Counted from the stretch's first letter, positions 33,962 through 43,060 are shown. The stretch is 64,000 nucleotides of DNA from Streptomyces sp. NBC_00287 (GCF_036173105.1 NZ_CP108053.1:4836001-4900000), one strand, 5' to 3'. Notes: generated by a model not told the origin, from the sequence alone. Numbers and translations: made by a program.

Positions 33962-35523
33962 TGGCTCGCGTGAACCGCCGGCTCGCGCTGGCCACCGCCC
34001 CCGCCGAGGCCGCCCGCCGCCACGGCGCGGTACCGATCCGCCTCGACAACCCCCTCGACCTGTTCCCGCAGGCGGGCCGGAACTTCGACTACGCCACCTT
34101 CGCCGATCTGGTCGAGGAGGCCGCCGCCCTGCTGGCCGGGGCCGGGGTCAAGGACGGCCAGCGGATCCTCGTCGTCAAGCAGCCCAACTTCGACATACCC
34201 CTGCTGGCCTTCGCCTGCGCCCGCATCGGCGCCGTGCCGGTGCTGGTGCACTCGGCCGTCGGCTTCCAGGCGCTCGGCGTGATGACCGAGCGCGCCGCCC
34301 CGGCGGCCATCCTCACCGACGCCACCACCGAGGCGGCCGGCGTGCTGGACTCCGTGGACCCGTCGCTGCCGCGCTGGTACGCCGGTGAGCGCGGCGAGCA
34401 CGGCCTGTCCCTGCTGGACGCACCGCGCGGCGACATCCCGCCCGCCGTGGTGCCCCGCGAGGACACCCCGCAGCTGGTCACCCACAGCTCGGGCACGACG
34501 GGGGTGCCCAAGCTGGTGCTGCACTCCGTGCACAGCTTCGCCGGGCATGCCCGTCCGCAGATCACCATCGGCAAGGTGCTGCGGGTGAGCGACCCGTACC
34601 TGATGTGCCTGTCGCCGGTGCACGCCCGCTGCATGTCCGGGATGCTCGCCATCCTCGCGCTCGGCCTGCCGCTGGGCTTCCTCACCGACACCGCCCCCGA
34701 GAACGCGGCCGAGCTGCTCGCCGCGGTGCGCCCGGGCGTCGTGGAGACCGTCCCGAACGCCTTCATCCGCTGGGAGGAAGTGGCCGAACGGCAGCCCGAA
34801 CTGTTCGCGCAGACACGGCTGTTCGTCAGCTCCTTCGACGCCGCCCACCCCCGCACCATCCGCACCCTGCTCGGCGCGGCCAGGCCCGGCGCCCGCTATA
34901 TGCAGGCGTACGGCCAGACCGAGACGGGACCCGTCACCGTCAAGTCCCACAAGCTCAAGAGCCGCTGCGACGACGGTCGTTGCGTCGGCCGTGCCGTCCT
35001 CGGCCACACCAAGATCCGCGTCCTCGACGACGAGGGCGACAAGGCCCGCAAGGGCACCCCCGGCCAGATCTTCGCCCGTTCCTCCGGAGTCACCCCCAGC
35101 TATCTCGGCTCCCCCGACCAGCGGGTCGACGGCTGGTGGGCGATGGGCGACTACGGCCTGATCAGCGACCGCGGCTGTCTGCACCTGTTCGACCGTATCG
35201 TCGACCGGGGCAGCGGCGTGGAGAGCCTGCTGGCGGCCGAGGACGACATCCTCGAAGCCCTCCCGCAGCTCACCGAGGCCGTGATCATCCCGATGCCCGA
35301 CGGCCCCGCGATCCCCCTGGTCGTCACCCGCGGCGACGCCCCGCTGGACCTCGCCGCCTGGCGCCGCGCGGTCGCCGCGCTCCCCGAGCTCGCGCCGCCC
35401 GTGCAGTGCCGCTGGGACGACATCCCGCACACGGCCACCTGGAAGGTCAAGCGACTGGAGGTGGCGCGCCGACTGGCCGCGGGCGACCTGCCGGTGCTGG
35501 CGACGGCGGGGGAGGAACGATGA
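33961..35523 (+). CDS. Atypical adenylate-forming enzyme (acyl-AMP ligase family) 1
   Basis: 520 residues. The phosphate loop HSSGTTGVPKLVLHS, the YGQTETGPV motif, WWAMGDYGL and a C-terminal Lys in HTATWKVKRLE place it in the acyl-CoA synthetase/adenylation superfamily. The A8 hinge region is unusual (FDRIVDRGSGVESLLAAED in place of a GRxKDxIKxxGxxIxPxEIE type). Such a divergent member beside CreE/CreD genes could be the enzyme that uses ATP to activate nitrite for diazotisation, as CreM does, or it may load carrier protein 1, which overlaps it. The sequence cannot decide. Confidence 0.85.
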   Translation: MARVNRRLALATAPAEAARRHGAVPIRLDNPLDLFPQAGRNFDYATFADLVEEAAALLAGAGVKDGQRILVVKQPNFDIPLLAFACARIGAVPVLVHSAVGFQALGVMTERAAPAAILTDATTEAAGVLDSVDPSLPRWYAGERGEHGLSLLDAPRGDIPPAVVPREDTPQLVTHSSGTTGVPKLVLHSVHSFAGHARPQITIGKVLRVSDPYLMCLSPVHARCMSGMLAILALGLPLGFLTDTAPENAAELLAAVRPGVVETVPNAFIRWEEVAERQPELFAQTRLFVSSFDAAHPRTIRTLLGAARPGARYMQAYGQTETGPVTVKSHKLKSRCDDGRCVGRAVLGHTKIRVLDDEGDKARKGTPGQIFARSSGVTPSYLGSPDQRVDGWWAMGDYGLISDRGCLHLFDRIVDRGSGVESLLAAEDDILEALPQLTEAVIIPMPDGPAIPLVVTRGDAPLDLAAWRRAVAALPELAPPVQCRWDDIPHTATWKVKRLEVARRLAAGDLPVLATAGEER

Positions 35524-36524
35524 CCATGGCCCCGCCGCGCCGGACCACCACGGCGGCGGAACTCTGGCTCAACTGGCTCCCGGCGGTGGAACGCCTCGTC
35601 ACGGTGCCCGAGGAGTTCCGCGTCGCCCGGCTCGCCCACGAGGAGGCGGCCCGCGAACTCGCCATCGACGAGGCCGTCCTGGAGAACCTGGTCGGCGCCG
35701 GATTCCCCGCCGAGGACACCCCCGACGGGCTGCGCTACGACTACCACGACGTGATGAACCTCGGGCTCCAGTCCGGCCTCGGCCGCTCCCTGGCCGAGCT
35801 GGGCGAACGCCAGTGCATGCGGCTGGCGGCCGGGCAGCCCGAGCAGTGGCTGACCGAGCGCGTCACCCGGCTCCGGCTCACCGCCACCTGCTCGGCCGCC
35901 GGATGCACCAGCTGCATCACCACCCCGGTCCCCGCCGAACCAGCCCCCAAGTTGTACGAGGGCCGGCTGACCGAGTGGGCCAAGGAGGAGGACAGGCGCG
36001 GTTCGATGCTGGCCACGGTCACCACCCGCGGCCACCGGGACGCCCCGCGCACCGACACCGTCCGCCGTATCCACGACGACCTGCTCGACCGGCTGGTCTC
36101 CGGCGCGTACCAGTACGGCTGGGTGCCCGAGGAGCTGCGGGCCCGTCCCGCCGTAGCGATCGAGCACCGCACCGTGGACTGTGTCGTCGCCGCCTGGCAG
36201 ATGCAGCGGTGGGCCGAGGAGGCGGGCGTCCGCGCCCGTACCCGCCGCGGCTTCCTGCTCGGTCTGGTCGGCGTCGAACACGCCTGGACCGAGGTGTTCG
36301 AGGAGGGCCGCTGGCTGCTCCTGGACCCGGTGCTGGCGTACCTCGGCTCCCGCCACCGCACCACCCATCCAGAGTTCGCCGACTTCACCCGAGGTTCGGT
36401 GCACAACCGGCTCCTTGCCTGGGACCGGTCCGTCGACGAGTCGCTGGCCGACCACGACTGCGTGGCCGGCGGACACGTCCGCGTCGATTGCCGTCAGCTC
36501 CCCGCCGCCCGTACCCCCGCCTGA
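35520..36524 (+). CDS. Transglutaminase-like (papain-fold) enzyme
   Basis: 334 residues. The C-terminal half holds the transglutaminase-like triad: Cys221 in HRTVDCVVAAWQMQ, His254 in GVEHAWTEVF and Asp269 in RWLLLDPV. The N-terminal half is helical and not recognised; it carries a Cys group at 124, 129 and 132 that might bind metal. In andrimid biosynthesis a transglutaminase homologue (AdmF) joins two carrier-bound units by an amide bond; with two carriers and two ligases around it, this enzyme may do the same. Simple proteolysis is the other option. ATG 35520 overlaps the ligase stop. Confidence 0.85.
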   Translation: MTMAPPRRTTTAAELWLNWLPAVERLVTVPEEFRVARLAHEEAARELAIDEAVLENLVGAGFPAEDTPDGLRYDYHDVMNLGLQSGLGRSLAELGERQCMRLAAGQPEQWLTERVTRLRLTATCSAAGCTSCITTPVPAEPAPKLYEGRLTEWAKEEDRRGSMLATVTTRGHRDAPRTDTVRRIHDDLLDRLVSGAYQYGWVPEELRARPAVAIEHRTVDCVVAAWQMQRWAEEAGVRARTRRGFLLGLVGVEHAWTEVFEEGRWLLLDPVLAYLGSRHRTTHPEFADFTRGSVHNRLLAWDRSVDESLADHDCVAGGHVRVDCRQLPAARTPA

Positions 36525-36590
36525 GCGTACGGGCGGAGACATCCCCCCATCGGGGCGTTGCCCCGCCCCGTCATTTCTGGAGGAATACCC

Positions 36591-38852
36591 ATGTTCAACA
36601 AGCTGGCCGCCTTGGCGACCGGCCGCCGAAAGCTGGTTCTCTGGCTGGGACTGCTGTTCTGTGTCGTGGCCGGAGGACTGGGCGGCGCCGTCAACAGCAA
36701 GCTGTCCTCCGGTGGTTACGAGGTGCCCGACGCCCCGTCGACGCAGGCGAACGAGATCCTCAGCGAGAAGTTCGGCACCGGTGAGCCCAACCTCGTGCTG
36801 CTGGTGAAGACCCCGGCGGGAGTCGACGACCCGGACACCGCCGCCAAGGGTGCCGAGCTGACCGAGAAGCTCGGTGCCGAGGACGGCGTCCAGGAGGCGG
36901 CCTCCTACTGGACCCTCGACAAGGCGCCCTCGCTGAAGGCCGAGAAGTCCGACTCCGCCCTGGTCCTCGCCCACCTGGAGGGCAACGAGGACGAGGTCGA
37001 CGACTACCTCGCCAAGCTGCGCCCGCACTACGAGGACGGCTTCGAGGGCCTCCAGATCCAGTTCGGCGGCCGCGCCGAGGCCTACGCCGAGATGAACGAG
37101 CAGACCCAGGAGGACCTCGCGCTCGCCGAGACCCTGGTGCTGCCGCTCACCCTGATCCTGCTGGTCTTCATCTTCCGCGGTGTCATCGCCGCCCTGCTGC
37201 CGCTGGCCGTCGGCATCGTCGCCATCATCGGCGCGCTCGGTGTGCTGCGGGTGCTGGTGGAGCTGACCGATGTGTCGGTCTTCGCGATGAACCTCACCAC
37301 CGGACTCGGGCTCGGACTCGGCATCGACTACAGCCTGTTCGTGGTCAGCAGGTATCGAGAGGAGCTGAAGAAGGGCGTCGAGGTCAACGACGCCATCGCC
37401 ACCAGCCTGCGCACCGCCGGCCGTACCGTCCTCTACTCGGCGATCACCGTGGCGCTCTCGCTCTCCGCGCTGCTGCTGTTCCCGATGTACTTCCTGCGCT
37501 CCTTCGCCTACGCCGGTATCGCGGTCGTCGCCTTCGCGGTGGTCGCCGCCCTGGTGCTGCTGCCCGCGCTGCTCGCCGTCATCGGCACCCGGATCAACAA
37601 GTGGTCGTGGAACCGCAAGAAGTCCGATACGGCCGTGGAGAACGGCTTCTGGCACCGGCTCGCCACCCTGGTCATGCGCCGCCCGCTGCCGCTGGCCACC
37701 GGTGTCATCGTGATCCTGCTCTTCCTCGGCTCGCCGTTCCTCGGCATCAAGCTCAACCTCGCCGACGAACGCACCCTGCCCGCCGACGCCGAGGCGCACC
37801 AGGTGGGCACGGTCCTCATCGAGGACTACTCGGCCCGCGAGATGGAACCGCTCATGGTCGTCGCCGAGAACGCCGGTGCCGTATCGGAGCGTGAGACCAA
37901 CGTCGCGGCCTACGCCGAGACGCTCTCCAAGCTCGACAACGTCGCCCGCGTCGACGCCCTGACCGGCTCCTACACCGACGGCAAGCAGATCGCCCCGGCC
38001 GGCGCGATCAACGAGCGCTACGAAAAGGGCGAGGGCACCTGGCTGTCGGTGATCCCGGAGGTCGGCTCCTACACCGACGAGGGCCAGGACCTGGTCGGCG
38101 ACATCCGGGACACGAAGGCGCCGTTCGAGGACGTGAAGGTGGCGGGCACCGCGGCCTCCTTCAAGGACACGATGACCTCGCTGACCGACCGCATGCCGTG
38201 GGCCCTGCTGCTGATCGCCGTCTCCACGTTCGTGCTGCTGTTCCTGATGACGGGCAGCGTGCTGATGCCGGTGAAGGCCTTCGTGCTCAACCTGCTCAGC
38301 CTCACCGCCACCTTCGGCGCCATGGTCTGGGTCTTCCAGGACGGCAACCTGATGTGGCTGACCGGCGACTTCACCGTCACCGGCGGCATCGTCGCCACCA
38401 CCCCGATCATGATGTTCTGCGTGGCCTTCGGCCTCTCCATGGACTACGAGGTCTTCCTTCTGTCCCGCATCAAGGAGGAGTACGACCGCAACGGCGACAA
38501 CAACCGTGCCGTCGCCCTGGGTCTCCAGCGCACCGGTGGTCTGGTCACCGCGGCCGCCGCGCTGATCGCCCTGGTCTTCGCCTCCTTCCTGGTCTCCGGC
38601 ATCACGTACATGAAGCTGCTCGGCCTCGGTCTCGCCCTGGCCGTGCTGATGGACGCCACCCTCGTCCGCGGTGTCCTGGTCCCGGCCTTCATGCGGATGG
38701 CCGGCCGCTACAACTGGTGGGCTCCGCGCCCGCTGACCCGGATCTACGAGCGCTTCGGCCTCAGCGAGGGCGAGGACGAGCCGGCCCCCGTGAACGCCGT
38801 CGGCGGCAAGACGGTCGACCCCGGGCGCGAGCCCGCGGACGTCGGTCGGTGA
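36591..38852 (+). CDS. MMPL/RND-family membrane exporter
   Basis: 753 residues with about twelve membrane helices in two halves. Each half starts with one helix (KLVLWLGLLFCVVAGGLGGAV; LPLATGVIVILLFLGSPFLGI), then an extracellular domain, then five helices. The family motif GLGLGIDYSLFVVSRYREEL and its second copy FGLSMDYEVFLLSRIKEEY hold the Asp residues of proton transfer. It is a proton-driven exporter, most likely for the island product, and may give self-resistance. ATG 36591 follows GGAGGAA. A strong terminator follows the gene. Confidence 0.93.
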   Translation: MFNKLAALATGRRKLVLWLGLLFCVVAGGLGGAVNSKLSSGGYEVPDAPSTQANEILSEKFGTGEPNLVLLVKTPAGVDDPDTAAKGAELTEKLGAEDGVQEAASYWTLDKAPSLKAEKSDSALVLAHLEGNEDEVDDYLAKLRPHYEDGFEGLQIQFGGRAEAYAEMNEQTQEDLALAETLVLPLTLILLVFIFRGVIAALLPLAVGIVAIIGALGVLRVLVELTDVSVFAMNLTTGLGLGLGIDYSLFVVSRYREELKKGVEVNDAIATSLRTAGRTVLYSAITVALSLSALLLFPMYFLRSFAYAGIAVVAFAVVAALVLLPALLAVIGTRINKWSWNRKKSDTAVENGFWHRLATLVMRRPLPLATGVIVILLFLGSPFLGIKLNLADERTLPADAEAHQVGTVLIEDYSAREMEPLMVVAENAGAVSERETNVAAYAETLSKLDNVARVDALTGSYTDGKQIAPAGAINERYEKGEGTWLSVIPEVGSYTDEGQDLVGDIRDTKAPFEDVKVAGTAASFKDTMTSLTDRMPWALLLIAVSTFVLLFLMTGSVLMPVKAFVLNLLSLTATFGAMVWVFQDGNLMWLTGDFTVTGGIVATTPIMMFCVAFGLSMDYEVFLLSRIKEEYDRNGDNNRAVALGLQRTGGLVTAAAALIALVFASFLVSGITYMKLLGLGLALAVLMDATLVRGVLVPAFMRMAGRYNWWAPRPLTRIYERFGLSEGEDEPAPVNAVGGKTVDPGREPADVGR

Positions 38853-38872
38853 CCCGACAGTCGTAACGAACC

Positions 38873-38910
38873 ACCGGCGGGGCCCCACGGCCACCCGGGG
38901 CCCCGCCGGT
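38873..38910 (+). terminator. Strong stem-loop after the exporter gene
   Basis: A perfect 14-base GC-rich inverted repeat (ACCGGCGGGGCCCC at 38873-38886, GGGGCCCCGCCGGT at 38897-38910) with a 10-base loop is followed by CCTCTTCC. It lies 21 bases after the exporter stop and 48 before the next gene, so it probably divides the biosynthetic run into two transcripts or lowers read-through. Confidence 0.8.
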
Positions 38911-38957
38911 CCTCTTCCCCCCACACCACGCCCACCCGAACATCCGAGGGGACCACC

Positions 38958-39215
38958 ATGTCCGACCAGCTCACCCCGGGCCACGCGCTTCTGCTGGAGT
39001 TCGTCGATCTGCCCGAACTGCTCGACGGCATCGGCCGTGACGACGACCTGACGACGGCCGGGCTCAACTCCGGCGACCTGATCCGGCTCGCTCTCGCCAT
39101 CGAGGAGCAGACCGGCGCCCCGCTCGACGACGACGAACTGACCGCGCTGCACACCGTCGAGGGCATCGACCAGGTGCTGACCGCACGCGCCGCATCCGTG
39201 AGCGAGGCCCGCTGA
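38958..39215 (+). CDS. Acyl/peptidyl carrier protein 2 with altered attachment motif
   Basis: 85 residues. The attachment region reads DDDLTTAGLNSGDLIRLALAIEEQTGAPLDDDEL, so Ser38 takes the phosphopantetheine in an NSG motif in place of DSL. Helix 2 after it (LIRLALAIEE) is well preserved. The one-base overlap with the next adenylating enzyme marks the two as partners. GAGGGGACC precedes ATG 38958. It differs clearly from carrier protein 1, so the two probably carry different building blocks. Confidence 0.88.
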   Translation: MSDQLTPGHALLLEFVDLPELLDGIGRDDDLTTAGLNSGDLIRLALAIEEQTGAPLDDDELTALHTVEGIDQVLTARAASVSEAR

Positions 39216-40762
39216 TGTGGATGGCCCACTTCGTCCGGCGGCACGCCGGACAGCGCCCCGACGCCCTGGCCCTCGCGGACGAGCGGCTCTCGCTCACCTG
39301 GCGCGAACTGGACGAACGTACCGACGCGTTGGCGACCGCCCTGATCGACCGTGGGATCGGCCCTGGTGAGCGCCTCGTGGTCAGCTCGCCCAACCGGGTC
39401 GAGGTCCTGGAGCTGTACATCGCGGCCGGCAAGGCCGGGGCGATCGTCTGCCCCGTCAACCACTCCTTCCCGGCCCCCGAGGTCGAGCACGTCGTCTCCA
39501 ACTCGGCGCCGCGCGGAGTGATCGCCGAACAGGGCGTCCTGGACCGGCTCGGTGACGCGTTCGGCGACAGCTGGCGGATCGCCCTGGACAGCCCCGCCTA
39601 CGAGGAGCTGCTCGCCACCCCGCGCAGGCCGCTGCCGCTGCCGCACATGGACGACCTGTTCGCGATCCTGCACACCTCGGCCACCACCGGCCGGGCCAAG
39701 GGCGTCGCCGTCACCCACCGTTCGGTGTCCGCCTGCTACACGGCGCTCGCCGCCGAGGCCCGGTTCACCGCGGACGACGTGATGCTCAACCCGTGCCCGC
39801 TGTTCCACGGTTCGATGGTGATCGGCCTGGCCCTGCTCGCGGCCGGCGGAACCCTTGTCCTCCAGCGGGAGTTCGCCCCGCAGCGCTTCCTCGCCGAGGC
39901 CGAGCAGCGCGGCGCGACCCGCGCCTTCCTGGTGCCGTCCATGGTCCGCTTCGCGATGCGCACCAAGGCCTTCGACTCCACCGACCTGTCCACCCTGATC
40001 GACGTCATGTTCGGCGGCGCCCCCATGCCGGAGGAGCTGCTGCGCGAGTCCCTGGAACGCTTCCCCTGCCCGTTCCGGGGGATCTACGGCATCACCGAGG
40101 GCGGCGGTCCGATCGCCACCGTCGTCTTCGGCGGGGCCGAGGACCACGGCGCCGACGCCGCGGCCCGCGAACTGCGGCTGCGCTCGGCCGGCCGGATGCT
40201 GCCCGGCTGCCACATCGAGGTCCAGGACAAGGAGGGCAAGGCGCTGCCGCCCGGCGAGATCGGCGAGGTCTGCGTCCGGGGCGACGGTCTGATGCGCGGC
40301 TACTGGCGCAACCCCACGGCCACCGAATCCGCCCTGCGCGACGGCTGGCTGCGCACCGGTGACCTCGGCTACTCCGACGCCGACGGCTATCTCTACCTGG
40401 TCGACCGGATCAACGACGTCCTCATCCGCGGCGGGCAGAACGTCTACCCCGCCGAGATCGAAAGGGTCCTCGGCGCCCAGCGCGGCGTCGCCGACGCGGC
40501 CGTCGTGGGTGCGCCGTCGGAGGAGTGGGGCGAGGTGCCGGTGGCGTTCGTGGTCTCCGAGGGTCAGGATCTGTCCGCGGCCGGACTGATCAAGGCCTGC
40601 GCCAGTGAACTCGCCAGCTACAAGCGCCCGGTGCGCATCGAGTTCGTCTCCGAGATCCCGCGCAGCGCGGCCGGCAAGATCCTGCGCCGCAAGCTGCGGG
40701 AGCGTTTCGCCGACGGCATGCCGGGCGCCGCCCCGGTGCCGCCCACGGACCCGGGAGCGTGA
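39215..40762 (+). CDS. Adenylate-forming aryl/acyl ligase 2
   Basis: 515 residues with all ten core motifs in normal form: LHTSATTGRAKGVAVTH phosphate loop, YGITEGGGP, WLRTGDLGYSDADGYLYLVDRINDVLIRGGQNVYPAEIE and the catalytic Lys in PRSAAGKILRRKL. It makes an acyl-AMP and passes the acyl group to a thiol. The overlapping carrier protein 2 upstream and the aromatic hydroxylase downstream suggest it loads an aromatic acid, most simply anthranilate from the synthase at 43,230, on that carrier. Coenzyme A as acceptor is also possible. Confidence 0.9.
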   Translation: MWMAHFVRRHAGQRPDALALADERLSLTWRELDERTDALATALIDRGIGPGERLVVSSPNRVEVLELYIAAGKAGAIVCPVNHSFPAPEVEHVVSNSAPRGVIAEQGVLDRLGDAFGDSWRIALDSPAYEELLATPRRPLPLPHMDDLFAILHTSATTGRAKGVAVTHRSVSACYTALAAEARFTADDVMLNPCPLFHGSMVIGLALLAAGGTLVLQREFAPQRFLAEAEQRGATRAFLVPSMVRFAMRTKAFDSTDLSTLIDVMFGGAPMPEELLRESLERFPCPFRGIYGITEGGGPIATVVFGGAEDHGADAAARELRLRSAGRMLPGCHIEVQDKEGKALPPGEIGEVCVRGDGLMRGYWRNPTATESALRDGWLRTGDLGYSDADGYLYLVDRINDVLIRGGQNVYPAEIERVLGAQRGVADAAVVGAPSEEWGEVPVAFVVSEGQDLSAAGLIKACASELASYKRPVRIEFVSEIPRSAAGKILRRKLRERFADGMPGAAPVPPTDPGA

Positions 40763-42363
40763 GCGCCGTGCGAGTCGCCTGCATAGGCGCGGGCCCCGGC
40801 GGGCTCATGCTGGCCCTGCTGCTGCGCCGCCTCGGCGGCCACGAGGTCGACGTCTACGAACGCAGCCCGGCCGGTGCCACGTACGGCTTCGGCGTGGTCT
40901 TCTCCCGCTTCAGCCTGGCCCGGCTGCGCCGCGCCGCCCCCGACGTCGTCGCCGCCCTGCTGGACCGCGGCGCCCGCTGGGACGACGTGGAGGTCCGCCG
41001 CGATGGCGAGCAGATCCGCTCCTCCGGCCACGGCTTCGCCGCGGTGGAACGGCGCACGCTGCTTACCGCGCTGAACGAACTGGCGACGGAGGCAGGTGCC
41101 CGCCTGCACTTCAACGCCGAGGCCGACGCCGCCGAACTGCTCGGGCGCTACGACGTGGTGGTCGCCGCCGACGGCTCCGGCAGCCGCACGAGGGCTGCCT
41201 TCGCCGGGGAGTTCGGGGCCGAGGTCGTCCCCGGACGCGGGCGGTACGCCTGGTTCGGGGTGGACCGTGCCTTCGACGCGATGACGTTCCTGTTCGCGGA
41301 CAGTGCCTACGGCCCGGTCGGCGCGCATGTGTATCCCTACGGTCCGGACCGGTCGACGTTCCTGGTCGAGCTGGGTGAGGAGACGTGGCAGCGGGCCGGT
41401 TTCACCGAGGGCGCCACCAAGCCCCCGGGCTGGAACGACGAGCAGGCCATGGAGTTCTGCGCCGAGGTGTTCGCCGAGCATCTGCGCGGGGCGAAGCTGC
41501 TCGGCAACGGCTCACGCTGGCTGACCTTCCCGCACATCTCCAGCACCCGCTGGTCCACCGGCCGCCTGGTGGGCCTCGGCGACGCCGTCCACACCGCGCA
41601 CTTCTCCGTCGGCTCGGGTACGACGCTGGCGCTGGAGGACGCGGTGGAGCTGGCGCGGCGGCTCTCCGAGCAGGACGACTTGGATACGGCGCTGGCCGCG
41701 TACGAGTCGACCCGCCGCCCGATCGTGGAGTCGGTGCAACAGGCCGCCTGGGCAAGCCTGCGCATGTGGTCCCACCCCGAGGAGCACCGCGCCCTGGACC
41801 CGGCCACGCTGATGCTGCGCCTGCTGACCCGCACGGGGCAGTCGGCGGCGGATGTGCTGCTGCGGCTGGATCCCCAACTCGCGAAGATCGGGGACGGGGT
41901 TACGGCGCTGCCGGAGGGGCCGGTGCCGACGCTGGTGACCGACGGCCCCGGCGACGCCCTGCTGCTCGCACCCGGGGTGCAGGAACCTTCTGTGCTGATC
42001 AGGACGAAGGCCGACGACACCGCCGTAGAGGAAGCGGGTGAGCGGTTGCGGGCGCTGCGTGCCGAATTGCCCGGCGCGACCCTCGGGTTGCTGCTCGAGG
42101 CGCCGGCGCCGGTCGAGGAACCCGTGGCCCGGGTGGTCGACTCCGTCGCCGCGCTCGCCAGGGCCGTACCGCTCGATGTCGTCGCCGTGGCGCCCGGTGC
42201 CCAGTTGCCGGCCGCCGACCGCACCGCCCGCTCGGCCCTCGCCGAACGCCTGACGGCAACCGGGACGCATACGGCGTACGTATGCCGCCCGAACGAACTG
42301 AGCCAAGGCTGGACCCACGTCCGCTCCGGCCGAGCCACCGCCGTATGGACCACGGAGCCCTGA
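40759..42363 (+). CDS. FAD-dependent aromatic hydroxylase (salicylyl/anthraniloyl-CoA hydroxylase type)
   Basis: 534 residues. GAGPGG FAD motif (10-15), YERSPAGATYGFGVVFS, the DG motif VVAADGSGSRTR and GDAVHTAHFSVGSGTTLALEDAVELARRL place it in the group A flavin monooxygenases, close in pattern to salicylyl-CoA 5-hydroxylase and anthraniloyl-CoA monooxygenases. These act on thioester-bound aromatic acids. Here the likely substrate is anthraniloyl on carrier protein 2 or CoA, with NAD(P)H and O2. The C-terminal ~150 residues are an extra poorly conserved domain. GTG 40759 overlaps the ligase stop; GTG 40768 is an alternative. Confidence 0.88.
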   Translation: MSAVRVACIGAGPGGLMLALLLRRLGGHEVDVYERSPAGATYGFGVVFSRFSLARLRRAAPDVVAALLDRGARWDDVEVRRDGEQIRSSGHGFAAVERRTLLTALNELATEAGARLHFNAEADAAELLGRYDVVVAADGSGSRTRAAFAGEFGAEVVPGRGRYAWFGVDRAFDAMTFLFADSAYGPVGAHVYPYGPDRSTFLVELGEETWQRAGFTEGATKPPGWNDEQAMEFCAEVFAEHLRGAKLLGNGSRWLTFPHISSTRWSTGRLVGLGDAVHTAHFSVGSGTTLALEDAVELARRLSEQDDLDTALAAYESTRRPIVESVQQAAWASLRMWSHPEEHRALDPATLMLRLLTRTGQSAADVLLRLDPQLAKIGDGVTALPEGPVPTLVTDGPGDALLLAPGVQEPSVLIRTKADDTAVEEAGERLRALRAELPGATLGLLLEAPAPVEEPVARVVDSVAALARAVPLDVVAVAPGAQLPAADRTARSALAERLTATGTHTAYVCRPNELSQGWTHVRSGRATAVWTTEP

Positions 42364-42380
42364 CCAGCCACCCACGGCAC

Positions 42381-42575
42381 GGGCCACGCCCCTTGACCAC
42401 CCGCTACATGGGCCACGCCCTTGACCACCCGCCCATCGCCCGGGCCACGTCTTTGACCACCCGCTACATGGGCCACGCCCTCGACCACGCGCCCACCGCA
42501 CGGGCCACGCCCTTGACCACCCGCCCACCGCCCTGGCCACCGGCCCTCGACCACGCGCCCGCACGATGGGCCACC
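42381..42575. repeat. Imperfect minisatellite, 28-34-base units
   Basis: Units beginning GGGCCACGCCC and containing TTGACCACCCGC start at about 42381, 42410, 42442, 42470, 42502, 42534 and 42568. The unit length changes between 28 and 34 bases through two alternating tails (CTACAT and CCCATCGCCC types). There is no fixed repeat with unique spacers. It starts just after the hydroxylase stop, in a 866-base stretch (42364-43229) without a convincing gene. Confidence 0.85.
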
Positions 42576-42644
42576 AGCTCCTGCCCACGCGCCCCGGACA
42601 CGGGCTCTGCCTGGGTCACGGGCGTGCGGGCCCGACACACCCTT

Positions 42645-43060
42645 CCGCCCCGGCCAGGTCCTCGCTCCCGGCCATGACCACCCCGTAACCCCGGTGCCCG
42701 CCCCGGCGGCGGGCGGCCACCCTCCCGCCTCGGGTCACCAACCGGTGCCCCTCGTCCCGGCCATGACCACCTCGTAACCCCCGGCCCAGCCCATCCGCAG
42801 GCCGCCGCCCTCCCGCCCCGGGTCACGAACCCGTACTCCCGCCCCGGCCAGGTCCTCGCCCCCGGCCATGACCACCCCGTAACCCCGGTGCCCGCCCCGG
42901 CGGCGGGCGGCCACCCTCCCGCCTCGGGTCACCAACCGGTGCCCCTCGTCCCGGCCATGACCACCCCGTAACCCCCGGCCCAGCCCATCCGCAGGCCGCC
43001 GCCCTCCCGCCCCGGGTCACGAACCCGTACTCCCGCCCCGCCCAGGGCCTCGCCCCGGCC
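42645..43060. repeat. Tandem duplication with a 194-base unit
   Basis: The segment from about 42645 recurs 194 bases later at about 42839 with only a few differences (marker CCATGACCACCCCGTAAC at 42672 and 42866). A third, partial and degraded copy begins near 43033. On the minus strand it reads as a repetitive Gly/Arg/Trp peptide (GDPRREGG, MGWAG), and I do not treat that as a gene. The remaining bases to 43229 lead into the anthranilate synthase gene and must hold its promoter. Confidence 0.85.

Noticed and set aside
35151..39152. Very long minus-strand open frame opposite the transglutaminase and exporter genes
   Set aside because: Stop-free antisense frames are common in DNA this rich in G+C. 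The plus-strand genes have clear family motifs, overlaps and ribosome binding sites; the antisense protein has none.
42381..42575. Regular repeats that could be a CRISPR array
   Set aside because: The units are continuous and imperfect, 28-34 bases long, with two alternating tails. There are no constant repeats separated by unique spacers, and no cas gene is present.
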